Shown here: piece after piece, positions 32,856 through 43,450 of the stretch | How positions within the stretch are numbered: position 1 is the stretch's first letter | How the letters are laid out: each line of letters opens with the position of its first letter | Assembly (NCBI GenBank): GCA_015143295.1 | Contig: CM026557.1 | Span: 36,093,965-36,157,964, forward strand | Source of the DNA: Tetracentron sinense | Taxonomy: Eukaryota > Streptophyta > Magnoliopsida > Trochodendrales > Trochodendraceae | DNA: 64,000 bases | Direction: 5' to 3' | Notes under the pieces: generated by a model | Told to the model about the DNA's origin: nothing | The model's database searches: none | The model's input: the letters and a program-made list of their open reading frames with translations, nothing else | Translations under genes and position numbers: made by a program

Positions 32856-35686
32856 TGTAAGCACCCAATTTCTACACCCTGTCCCCCAATGAGGTCCTCT
32901 GTAGCACCCTAAACAAATCCTAGGTAGGTCCTAAAACCGTAGAACCAAGGGCTCAAAGCCCATTACCATTAGGAAAGCCCTAAACCCTAGTCTGACCCTA
33001 GCTAAACCCTAGGTAAGCCCTAGACCTAGCTTAAACCCTAGCCAAGCCCTAGACCTAGCTTAAACCCTAGCCAAGCCTAGATACAAAGCCCCTCAGTTTC
33101 AAAGCTCATTTAGCAAAGCCAAACTCCCAAAACCCTAGCCCTAGTCCGAACCCTAGCTAAACCTTAGGACTAACCCTAGTTGTGCCCTAATCAAACCCTA
33201 AACCTAACCCTAGCTTAAAACTAGTAAAACCCTAGGACAAACCCTCATGGGCTCAAGGCCCGTTTACAAGTCCAAACACTCAAAACCAATAGCCTAGACC
33301 TTTGTGGGCCCAAGCAAGGGCCCACCAACCTCTAGGGTCCACTAGGGTGGGACCCACACCTTTAGAGTTCGAAAAAAGATGGAAAAGCTCTCAAAAGGGC
33401 AAGCTTATCCCCAGCTCGGCCCAAGTGTGCGAGAGTTTAGCCCAAACAAGAAAAATCCCAGGGTGTCGGTAATCAAATTACCAACACCCCTTTTTTTGCC
33501 TTTGTTGTGGGTGGCAATAATTCGAATACCGCCACACCTGGAACTCTGCATTTGCATGTAGCAGACTCCCCCCTGCCCACCTGGGTGCATTAGGGCTGCT
33601 TTCATTGGTCTCCTGTGATTCTTTTAATACCCTTAAGGCCCCTGGCCTCTCCCCTCTCCTCTATATAAGCTGTAGCATCGCCCATAGTTCAACAGGCCTA
33701 TTCATCACCCCCAACCTCTACCAAATTCAAAACCGAACCTCCACCACCTCTTCTTAACTTGCCCTCCACCTAAGAACCCATCCACAGAGGTTGTAGGCCC
33801 ACCCCTAGTCTATCCTAGCTCCCCATACATCGCAGCAGCAGCTCGGCCACCGTCCACCACCTGCAGACACTGATCGAGGGTCGGGCCACCCCCTCTCTTT
33901 CTGTTTGGCTGTAACGGACCCCTGGTCCTAATCTAGGGGTCCCATTTTTTTCATTTCATGATGTTATTTTAGTTTCCATAGCCAATGACAAGGGTCCCCC
34001 ATCTTCACCATAGGTGTGGGGAACCCCTAAAGGCTTAACTCGGGTTCAAGGCACCCACCGCCATGCTTGGCCACTCCCTACGAGGTCTGGGGGTCCTTCT
34101 TGCAATGAGGGAACCCCTAGACACCTACTTATCCAGCCCCTGTAGGAAAAATTTCAGTTTCTGGGCAAAATCCATAATGTCGGTAGAATAACTACTGACA
34201 TTCTTTGACCTGACCCTGTAACTCGTGTTTAATCGTGGTTAACTCAGGCCCTGGTCAGTTCCAGGGCCATAGTTGGGTACCTCAGACCCTTGGCTATCAC
34301 CCTATAAAATCTTAGCCCCTGACATTGAGTTTAATCGTGGTTAACATGGCCTTAAACTCAGGTTATCAGACTGTCGGCAGTATGATTACCGACATTTTAG
34401 GGATTTCTGAGTAGTGACTTTGGGCCCCTGTGAGGCCCATATACCTCAATCCTTGGGGCCCACTCCAAGCCCATTTGAAAGCCCAAAGACCCCTCTGTAT
34501 CCCTGCAAATTTTTAGACTCTAGGGCCAAGCCTAACCATGGTTAGCAAGACCCCAAACCTTGGTTTAGCTTACTGTTCAAGCTGTCGGCAATCAGATTAC
34601 TGACAACACAGACTCATTTTCTTTCTGACTTTGGGCCTCTTTGGGGCCCACACCTGAGTTCTTCTGGGCCTGAGACCAAGCCCAGTAGAATCCTGGCATA
34701 TCAGGCTTTCTAACCTAACCTTGTATTTTTTTCCCCAGGGGTGATACCTAAGCCCAGTTAAACTCTCACAAACCATGGTTAAAAATCTGCTATAATAGAG
34801 GTAATCTGATTGCCTCCATTCTGTAAATTTCCAATCTTGGGCTTTATATAGGGCCCAAACCTGGTAGGAGGCCATTCTAAGCCCTGCCATACCTTTTGGG
34901 CCCAATTTTGACTGCCCTTGACCTTTAACCATGGTTAAAACGGCCCTCGGTTAACTTTTACCCTTGGTTAAGTACCATTTAACTCCATAAAAATTTGAAA
35001 AAATTCTAAAAAATCCAAAAAAATATAAAAGTCCATAAATGAACTTTTTGACCCTTTTAACCATGGTTAACACCCTTAACCATGGTTACCTACCTTTTAA
35101 CTCTGGTTAGCAACCCTAACCCTGAGTTAACACACCCCTTTGCCTATTGGCTTCATCCTCGGCCTACCAGGCCTAAACCCTAGTCTACCGGACTACCCCT
35201 TGGCCTACCGGGCCCACACTTTGCACATTGACCAACCCCGGTCAAGCAAAACCCTAATCTACTGGATTAGGCCCATTAGCCACATTTGGTGCACCCACAC
35301 ACATCCCTTAGCCTTAGCACAGGCTCAAGTGCTAGAACTACACTCGGTCTGATCTCACCCCTAATGTGAGTACGCAGAAAACCCAACACGGGTTTGACCC
35401 TAGTTGGGTTTTACTTTCTTCCGGTTAGTATTAACTTAAACACTTGTGCATTTGATTAACTTTGATCTTAATTTGGCTTAAACCTAGCAAGTAGGGAACC
35501 ACTATATGTGAAAGTGTCGAGGTGTCTAACCCCTTCCCTGAACTTAACCGAACCTCTTACCCCGATCCTTAATCATGGACCAAGGCCTATCCAACATTTC
35601 CTAGGAACTTATCCCTTCTGAACGAATAAGTGGCAACTCTTAACAATCTCGTGAGATTTTCTAGGGAGTGAAATCCCGTGCTCACA
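32856..35686 (+). repeat. 3' LTR of the Tat-like relic (2831 bp)
   Basis: Starts TGTAAGCACCCAATTTC and ends gtgctcaca. A TATA box (ctatataagc) is at 33661-33670. The first 400 bp is rich in aaccctag-type phrases, and later parts in ccatggttaa phrases. Near 35335-35390 is the conserved block agaactac..ctgatct..gagtacg..gggtttgaccctag shared with the other Tat-like LTRs. Confidence 0.75.
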
Positions 35687-35889
35687 ATTCAGATTAAACA
35701 TTGTTTTTCTGGTACTCTCTAGGTGCCAAGATTGTTGATGCGACAAGGTCATATTTCATAGCGTGATCTTAGTTCTTTATGTTAGTGTTCTTTTATTGGG
35801 ATAAAAATCTAGCTCTCTTTACATGAAATACTACCCCTTTTCTTAAAATTTAATTTACTCGAAAACATGATTTGATTCGAGGGACTCGA

Positions 35890-36627
35890 TCAGTTACCAG
35901 GATTGCATAAATATGGGGTAGGATCAGGATATGAGTGATCATATAAGCAAAGCAGGCCCACCAGTTCTAAGTCACCGGTCGAACTATTAAAATCCATCTC
36001 GAGCTTTGTCGCCTCACTGTGAATACCACTTAACTCATATTCTACATAATACAACTTGCTTTGATCGAGGTAAGCATTAAGAATAAGAGCAGGGTTGCCT
36101 TTAGTACCGAGTCTTTGATGCAGCTTAATGAGAAGAGGGATCACACAGCCAACGAACTGATGAATTCTGAAAACATAGGGATAGCTTTAAAAATGACACA
36201 AGAAGTACCAAGTGTTCGATTTAGTAAGTAACAAAACAAGATGGCAAATTAAATTGTATAGAAGAACATAATCCTCATTCTTAATTTTATGTAGCTTAAT
36301 TCTATCACTGGCCACAGGTCTACAATCATAGCCAAGTCACAAAAATCAGGTACCAAGTACCGTAACAAGCGGAATATGGTTGCAAATGCTCCAATCATGA
36401 GATATACCATCATAATCATTCATAAGTGCCTTAGCCCAACTATTTGGGTCGCAACAAAATCCTGTTCCGCCATTTTTCTGTAAAAAAAAACCAGGGTTGT
36501 TATAACTAACTATTATGTTTTCATTATGTTTGCAAACAATTAAAGCATCGTATATAATTTTGATATCAAGAAGGTTAGCAAAAATAGGGTTTAGGGGTTC
36601 TGTAGCAGTTTCAAACCACTTAAGCAT
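35890..36627 (-). pseudogene. Possible F-box-associated protein fragment
   Basis: Two minus-strand readings, 36627-36346 (93 codons) and 36144-35890 (84 codons), are separated by a gap. The second contains FVGCVIPLLIKLHQRL..NPALIL..LYYVEYE and ELVGLLCLYDHSYPDP..YLCNP, which resembles the region of plant F-box proteins with a GLLCL and a YLWNP motif. No F-box is seen. The first reading (KWFETATEPLNPIFANLL) is not recognised. If the resemblance is real this is a decayed substrate-adaptor gene of SCF ubiquitin ligases. It could also be chance. Confidence 0.35.
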
Positions 36628-37198
36628 TTTGACTGCAGATCATTAGAAGTAGAACATTAGAACAATGTCATAATACTGTGGAATAAGGAGAAGAGACAAT
36701 GGAGCTCTGGTAATGAATTAGGCATTTAAGTGTCTGCTGAAAAAATAAATTAGAAAGTTGAATGGCTGGCTGAGAACATAGGCTCTTAGTGAAGACATCA
36801 ACCAACTAATATTTTGATCTCATGAAGGATATAAATTCCATGGACTCACTCTTCCCATGTACACAATGACTAAATGAATGAAAAAATCAACTTAAAAAAG
36901 AAAAAAAAATTGCAGTTTACTTTCCATTCCGGCACAACTTTAAACTGTCAAGTCTCTCTAGAATTGGATGTTAGGGTAGTAGTTATTCGTCTAAAATTCA
37001 AGATCTACTCAAAACAGAATGTAATTGTGCAGATTTAGAACATTGCCCCTCTTAATAACATAATAAAGACAACTCCTTCCTCTTTTCCCATCATCCCACC
37101 TTGAAGTATCTATTCATCCTTGCAAAATCTATTCAGGGCTAGCAAAAATCCATTCATCCTTCTATTGTTAAATAGTGATGCTGGTGGCAGTAGCTGGA

Positions 37199-37384
37199 GG
37201 TGGTGCAGTGGCACATCAGCCGAAGATCATGAGGGTCTGACCTGTAAAAACCCAACTATATTTGGTGGCTGCCATCATTTTTCTTCCTATGGTGGTGCAA
37301 TTGCACATCAGCCAGAGGTCATGACCCTGTGTCTGACCTGTAAAAACCCAATTGGATCTGGTGGTTGCCATCATTCTTTTTCCC
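37199..37384 (+). repeat. 92-bp tandem duplication
   Basis: Two units start ggtggtgca at 37199 and 37291 and share cacatcagcc, gtctgacctgtaaaaaccca and tgccatcatt. They are diverged by roughly one fifth, so the duplication is not recent. Confidence 0.7.
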
Positions 37385-38234
37385 ATATTATCTGGATCGT
37401 GCTTATTTTCTCAATGGTCCACAAGAAATTGTATGATCCAGATCATGTTGATTCTTTCCCAACCCCTTCAAGTATGCATAGTGACTGCTGATAATGATAG
37501 TAATATTTTCTGTTCAACGTGGAAGCTAGCAAGAATGGTCTCTAAATGACTTAGCCACACATGAAGAATATGCGTACTGGCTCAATCCAGCTACTGATAG
37601 ATTTCACCTGTGAGATCTGTAATGTGGAAAATCATCCCATAGGACCTGCAATGATACCGGAGAATGATCCAATACACCATAAAGATCATAATGTAAATTG
37701 TCATCTTCTATGTAAACACTCTCTGGGTAATTTTGCAGTGGTGTTGGTAGTGAACTAACTGCTTGCCAAAGATGGAGAACTAACTGTTAGTACCAGTTAG
37801 TTTCCATTAATCTTAATGCTTCACGATTGAAGTATGTTAGCTCTTTAAATTATGATAGTTTGACTATGTTTGTTGGTTATGGATTCCTCATCTTATAATT
37901 TTTTCTACTGTTGAAGCCTTGGAGAGATCAATATACAGAGCATTAGATTATCATTCATTTTATGGATACTGATTTACGAATTCAGTTATTGTTTATGACA
38001 ATATTCTGGTGAGTATATTTGTTCTCTGATGTTCTTGGTCCATTTTGTTTGGTTTACCTTCTGGTAAATCAGCTCCCGAGGCTAAGATTAACTTGGTTTT
38101 GTTTCCTCTTCCAGTTTCGTGCTCAGTTAGGATAAATATTCATTGGACTTGGTGGCTGATTTAAATCTCTATCAGTAGAGGACTGGATAGCAATCTGTTT
38201 CTTAAGTTGTTCTAACAACAATTTCAGTTTCTCT

Positions 38235-38973
38235 TGTTAGATCTAATACTTCAAAAACTATGTAGTGGATAAGACGAATAGAGAAGGAAAAACAAAGAGA
38301 TGCTTCAAGGCGCACTGAAATCCGCTTTCCTTAAGACGTTATTCGCCCCCACTACTAGTCTGCAAATGGGTTTATAGCGAACGCCTCCAAGATACAATAA
38401 AGCCCAGCAATTTGCTGTTGTTGATCTACGTCTTGCAGTGACGTGCAAGATCAACCCCAAACTCTTTAAGCATCGGTATAATATAATGAGTTTCAAAGCT
38501 AACACACTGTAATTTTCCTTTTTGCACTAGTCACTGTTATTGGTTTTGAAAAATAAAAATTATATTTTTAAGAACCCAAACGTCCTATGCCTTATACTTT
38601 TAGGTGACTATTCCCAAGAGGTGGTGACTATTCCCAAGAGGTACTTGCCTCTTCCAATATTCACTCAACTAATAAGAAAGGTGGCATGTGACCGTTGAAG
38701 AAGTTGCCAACAGTTATTAGCCACAAAACTAGCCACAAAACCGTAGGTAACTGACAACAGAAATAGCAATAGTCAAAGGTTTTTCAAATTTGATAATTGT
38801 TCATTTGAAAAGTAACTGTCAAAGACTCAAATTTAAATTTTATATAAGCAACGGTCAAATACTCAATAAGAGAAAACACATGCAAAGGACTGGTGTAACA
38901 TATACACTGCCCCACACACTAGTATAACCCATACATATTTTATGGTACCAGTGATTTTTAAAAATATCTAACA
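38235..38973 (-). repeat. 3' LTR of the minus-strand copia element (739 bp)
   Basis: The plus strand starts TGTTAGAT and ends ATCTAACA, a perfect 8-bp inverted end. A purine tract abuts it at 38974. On the minus strand a cttatataaaa TATA box is near 38845-38830. Confidence 0.85.
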
Positions 38974-38985
38974 ATCCCCCACTAA
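38974..38985 (-). other. Polypurine tract of the minus-strand copia element
   Basis: ttagtgggggat on the minus strand directly precedes the LTR TG, the usual copia arrangement. Confidence 0.75.
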
Positions 38986-39570
38986 TTTTTTAAAATTATA
39001 TTAAAATAAATTATTCAATTGAACCGGAAAAACCAATTAAACCGGAAAACCTATACATAAATGTAGGTGTCTTTTGGACTTGAACTTACACTTAGTGTAG
39101 ATGCATCAAAGCATTACCGAGGTCCAGAGTAGCCATATCTTTGAACTAAGTACCCCATTTGACAAAGCCGGACACATCACACATACTAGTTTTCAAATGC
39201 TTAAAGAGTTTTGTACAAGCCAGCGCATTTACGGCCTTGCGCCTATATCCTGATTTACTCATGAGTCTCCTAGAGACAAAGCCTAAGTCTCTGACCAAGA
39301 AGCGGCCCCACTTCCTCAACTCACTTGGTGAACTTATGATGGTACTCCTGTAACACAAGTACCCCTAACAGAAAATTTTTGTTTATAGATTCCTTAAGAG
39401 TATTGCACTCATCCTTCTCTTTTTCATTACATGTCCAAGCACTATATTCCTGAGGGATCCTTAAACTTTATTCTGTAGTGCTTATCCAATCACTACTAAT
39501 GACATACTTTACTCATTGAACTCAAGTCATGGGTCACAAGTATTGAGTTGAGATTCTGTCATAGGTGATT

Positions 39571-41740
39571 TTAATCAATGGGTTTTAATCCCATCCCTCG
39601 ATTAGTCTTACTGACTAAATCCCTTGCAAGGCCTTTTGTTAAAGGATCAGCCAAGTTCTGACTTGACCTTATAAAATCAACTGTAATTACTCCATCTCCG
39701 AGTAATTGTTTTACATAGCTATGCCTCAGACTAATATGTCTGGATTTCCCATTGTATACTTTGTTATATGCCTTTGATAGTGTAGCTTCACTATCACAAT
39801 GCAAAGAAATTGGTGGTATTGGCTTAGGCCACATTGGTATGTCTACCAACAAATTTCTCAACCACTCTCCTTCTTTGCCCCCTGCTGCCAATGCAATAAA
39901 CTCTGACTCCATAGTAGAATGAGTTATGCATGTCTGCTTCTTGGAACTCCAAGAGATAGCAGCACCTCCAAGAGTGAATATCCATCCACTCGTGGACTTG
40001 GATTCTTCCAAATCCGTTATCCAACTAGCATCACTGTATCCTTCCAATACAGCAGGATACCCATTATAATGCAAACCTAGCATCATAGTTCCTTTTAAAT
40101 ATCTTAAAATTCTAGAAATAGCAAACCAATGTAAGTTACTAGGGTTACTAGTATACCTACTTAATCTTCCTACCGCATATGCAATATCCGGCCTAGTACA
40201 ATGCATTGCATACATCAAACTCCCTATTACTTTAGCAAACTCCAATTGTGCTACTGCTCTTTCTTTATTATGACACAATTTTATGCTAGAGTCAAAAGGA
40301 GTGGATACACTTGAATTCTCAAAATGGTTAAATTTTTTAAGAATCTTTTCTATATAATGTGATTGTGTCAAGACTATACCATTGACTTTCCTAATTAACT
40401 TGATACCTAAAATCACATCAGCATCACCCAAGTCTTTCATATTGAAGTTACTAGATAAAAATTCTTTAGCATTAGCAACACTATCCATGTCAGTTCCAAA
40501 TATAAGTAAATCATCCACATAAAGGCATATAATTACTCCTTTATTTCTAGTAAATTTACTGTAAACACATTTATCTGATTCATGTATTTTAAACCCATTT
40601 GACAATATTACTTTATCAAATTTTTCATGTCATTGTTTTGGTGCTTGTTTTAAACCGTATAATGATTTAATTAATTTACCTACTTTATTTTCTTGTCCAG
40701 ACATTACAAATCCTTCGGGTTGTTCCATATAGATTTCTTCATCTAATTCTCCATTTAGAAATGCCGTTTTAACATCCATTTGATGAATTTCTAAACGGTA
40801 TATAGAAGCTAAAGCAATTAAAGTCCTTATAGTGGTCATTCTAGCCACAGGTGCATAAGTATCGAAAAAATCGATACCTTCCTTTTGTCTAAATCCTTTG
40901 GCTACTAACCTAGCCTTAAACTTTTCAATTGTTCCATCTACTCTTAATTTTCTCTTAAAAATCCATTTACAACCTATAGTTTTTGAACCGGGTGGTAAAT
41001 CTACTAATTTCCAAGTTTTATTTTCCATAATAGAGTCCATTTCATCTTTAATGGCTTCTTTCCAAAAAGCCGAATCTTGAGATTTTATGGCTTCTAAAAA
41101 GGTAGATGGATCACTTTCTATGTTAAGAATCATCAAGGTTTCACTTTTACATTTAGTCCTACTACCTTCTACTAAGTATAAGTAGAAATCTGATCCAAAA
41201 TTATAATTTGGATCTTTCCTACGTCTCTTACTTCTTCTAGGTTCAATATTTTCTTCTTGATTTTTATTTTCAAGAGAGATTACTTGTTCATTCTCATTAA
41301 TCCTAGGAATAGGACTAGGTGCATCCTTATTTTGGTTCAATCTTGGAATTGTGTTAAAAGTATTTTCAAAAACTTCTGCATCCTTTGATTCTAATATAGT
41401 ATTCCTCTCTAAAAGACCATTAGATTCAACAACTAGAAACCTGTAAGTTTTGCTATATTGTGCATACCCTAAAAATATGCATTCAATACTTTTATTAACT
41501 AGTTTGGGTCTTTTAGGGTCTGGCAATCTAACAAGGGCTCTACACCCCCACACTTTAAAATATTTTATATTAGGCTTCTTATTCTTCCAAAGTTCATATG
41601 GAGTTACTTTAATTTTCTTATGAGGTATTCTATTTAGAATATGAGTGGCTGTAAGTAGGGCTTCTCCCCACCAACCATAACTTAAGCCTGAATTAGTTAA
41701 CATAGCATTCACCATTTCAACTAGGGTCCGGTTTTGTGCC
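39571..41740 (-). pseudogene. Copia integrase end, RT and RNase H, one stop
   Basis: A near-continuous reading of over 700 codons broken by a TGA at about 40614-40616, where KQAPKQ is normally followed by tryptophan. Motifs: NRTLVEMVNAML and GYAQYSKTYR (integrase C-terminal part); GCKWIFK, FKARLVAKGF, MDVKTAFLNGEL and the catalytic YVDD in [11 protein letters not shown] (RT); [22 protein letters not shown] and DPLTKGL (RNase H to end). Apart from the missing N-terminal half and this stop, the frame is preserved, so loss of function was not very long ago. Confidence 0.88.
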
Positions 41741-41749
41741 GTTGTGGGA

Positions 41750-41853
41750 GCCTGACAGAAGCTTATGAACTGGTGAAGGCAACGCCAATGGAAGTTACAG
41801 ATTCAATTTCTGGAGCCTTTTTTCAATGGATGTATCATTTACGAAAGAAGTGA
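41750..41853 (+). pseudogene. Possible PPR protein fragment
   Basis: The frame from 41750 reads GSLTEAYELVKATPMEV, close to the pattern of plant pentatricopeptide repeat proteins near their C-terminal E region (G.L.EA..L...MPMEP). It ends at a stop at 41851-41853. It starts where the copia sequence breaks off. Only one repeat-like unit is visible, so this is a tentative call. Confidence 0.35.
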
Positions 41854-43445
41854 TCTGGCTTGAGAGATGGCAGAGATGATTCTAGTGATAGATTAATAGA
41901 GGCCTGGAGGTTTTTTGACACTGCCAAATATTTACACTACTGATGGGGAGTGGGAAGGGGTTTAGAATGTGAGGAAGGTGATGAATGAGAAGGAAGTCCA
42001 TAAGAAGCCTGGTTTTAGTAGGGTTGAGACGACAGATGGATTCATTGAGTTTAAAGTAGGAAAAACAGGTCTGTAAAGCATGAAATTAGGATTGTTTATC
42101 TAGCAATGTAGTCCAATAGAGAAAAGTAGAGCGTATATTAATATTTTCTTTCTTTAGAAGTAGATTAATGGAAGTAATTTTAATTTCCTTTTCTTTATCT
42201 CTTCAGTTTTCTTTTTGAATGCTCTTCACTTTGAATGTTCAGACAACAGTTTTCTTAAGCTTGGGTTGCTGTTTGTTGCTATTATAAGGGTTTAGTGTAG
42301 CTTTTTTGAAATATGTCTACGGTCCATGTTGGGGTTGTACCCAGAAGGGAAGTTAAATTGGACTAATACTGTGCAGATTTTAGAGTTTTTCTCTTGGTTA
42401 TTGGCTTTTCTTTTTGTCTTCTTTTTTATTAATAGTTTGAGTGGATTTTGGAATCCTTTACTGAAGTGTATTATAAGAGCAAAGGTGGGTTTGTTTTTTG
42501 GATGCAGACATAGGTGCACGGGGAGATACGAAGCAAAGCACTGGTTGCTGGCTGGGTGAAGTGTGTGGTCTTATTTCCATAAGGCTCCGTTCTTTTGGTG
42601 GAACTTTTAAAGTCTAAAACTTTCATGGTTATGTCTAATTTTACTTAATGTCTAGAACTATATTATACCATAGAGTGCAAAAGTTCTATAAATATGGAAC
42701 TTTCAAGTTCCACGCAAAATGTTAGGGTTTTTTAAAATCCATCCATGTGGAACTTCTAATTAAATTGAACTCAATAAATTTGAGATACCATTGTGTAAAA
42801 AAGTTAAGAATCCTTTCCCCTCTCCTACCGACTCTTGCATCTTGCTTCAAAATATTAAACTTCCGGACTTTTAAAAGTTTCACCAAAAGAACGGAGCCTA
42901 AGCGATTTTTTCCTACCATAAAAGTTATAACAGTAGGCTTTTGTCTTCTTATTTAATTACCATACAAATTTGAAGAGGAAAGTTTGTTGGGCTAACCGAT
43001 GTAACAACATTCAAAACATGAATGTTAATATCTACAATAGGTCACTCTGGTTTTTTCAACTATTATTTTCTTCCTCTTCTCTTTTGCAACTTATTTCACA
43101 TATATATGTTTCTTATGTTTTCTCATTTCTGATTAATCTTCAGGATGAATGATTAAATCTTTTTGTCAAATATGAGAAAAATCATTCTTATGTATTTAAA
43201 CATTTGTGATGAATCCATTACAAACACATTATCGTTAGGCAGAGATTTTGCAATGGAGGTCCAGCGACGCTTCTTATCTTATGCTAATTAAGTTCTAATG
43301 GTTCCTATTAAATTCCAATAGTTTGGGGCGAAATAAAGCATGCTTCTCAAATCAGAAGGATCTCATCCTCAATATCAAAGTAACTCCAATCTACATAGAA
43401 GGTGCCTTAAAATGTTATAAGAATAAATTCTATCAATGGTGTATT
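41854..43445. other. Intergenic stretch with one MITE
   Basis: AT-rich sequence leading to the Tat-like insertion site. Apart from the MITE at 42583-42898 no gene or element is recognised. Confidence 0.5.
42583..42898. mobile_element. Tourist-type (PIF/Harbinger) MITE, 316 bp
   Basis: The left end ggctccgttcttttggtg is repeated in reverse complement at the right end (caccaaaagaacggagcc), and the inverted match extends about 33 bp. A 3-bp TAA duplication flanks it (42580-42582 and 42899-42901), as for PIF/Harbinger. No transposase. Confidence 0.8.
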
Positions 43446-43450
43446 TTGGT

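Larger units (their letters stand above)
30355..35686 (+). mobile_element. 3' part of a Tat/Ogre-like Ty3/gypsy element
   Basis: Begins at the end of the Sirevirus-like LTR and contains 2.5 kb of non-coding internal DNA, a purine tract (32843-32855) and a 2831-bp 3' LTR. The LTR is clearly related to, but much diverged from, the LTRs of the element at 43451-54364, with the shared control block and the same ctcaca end. No gag or pol remains and the 5' part is missing. Confidence 0.75.
35687..38234. other. Intergenic stretch between two retroelements
   Basis: Low-copy-looking DNA with one possible F-box relic (35890-36627) and a 92-bp tandem duplication (37199-37384). The rest shows no recognisable gene or element. 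Confidence 0.5.
38235..41740 (-). mobile_element. 5'-truncated Ty1/copia element
   Basis: Read on the minus strand: integrase end, reverse transcriptase and RNase H (41740-39571), 3' non-coding DNA, purine tract (38974-38985) and 3' LTR (38973-38235). Gag, protease, most of integrase and the 5' LTR are absent. The break falls inside the integrase phrase that leads to NRTLVEMVNAML. Confidence 0.85.

Noticed and set aside
32930-33250. Many aaccctag/ccctaaa phrases that look like interstitial telomeric repeats (also 43490-43690 and 51997-52190)
   Set aside because: The spacing is irregular, not a 7-bp TTTAGGG period, and they lie at the same place inside LTRs of Tat-like elements, so they are LTR sequence.
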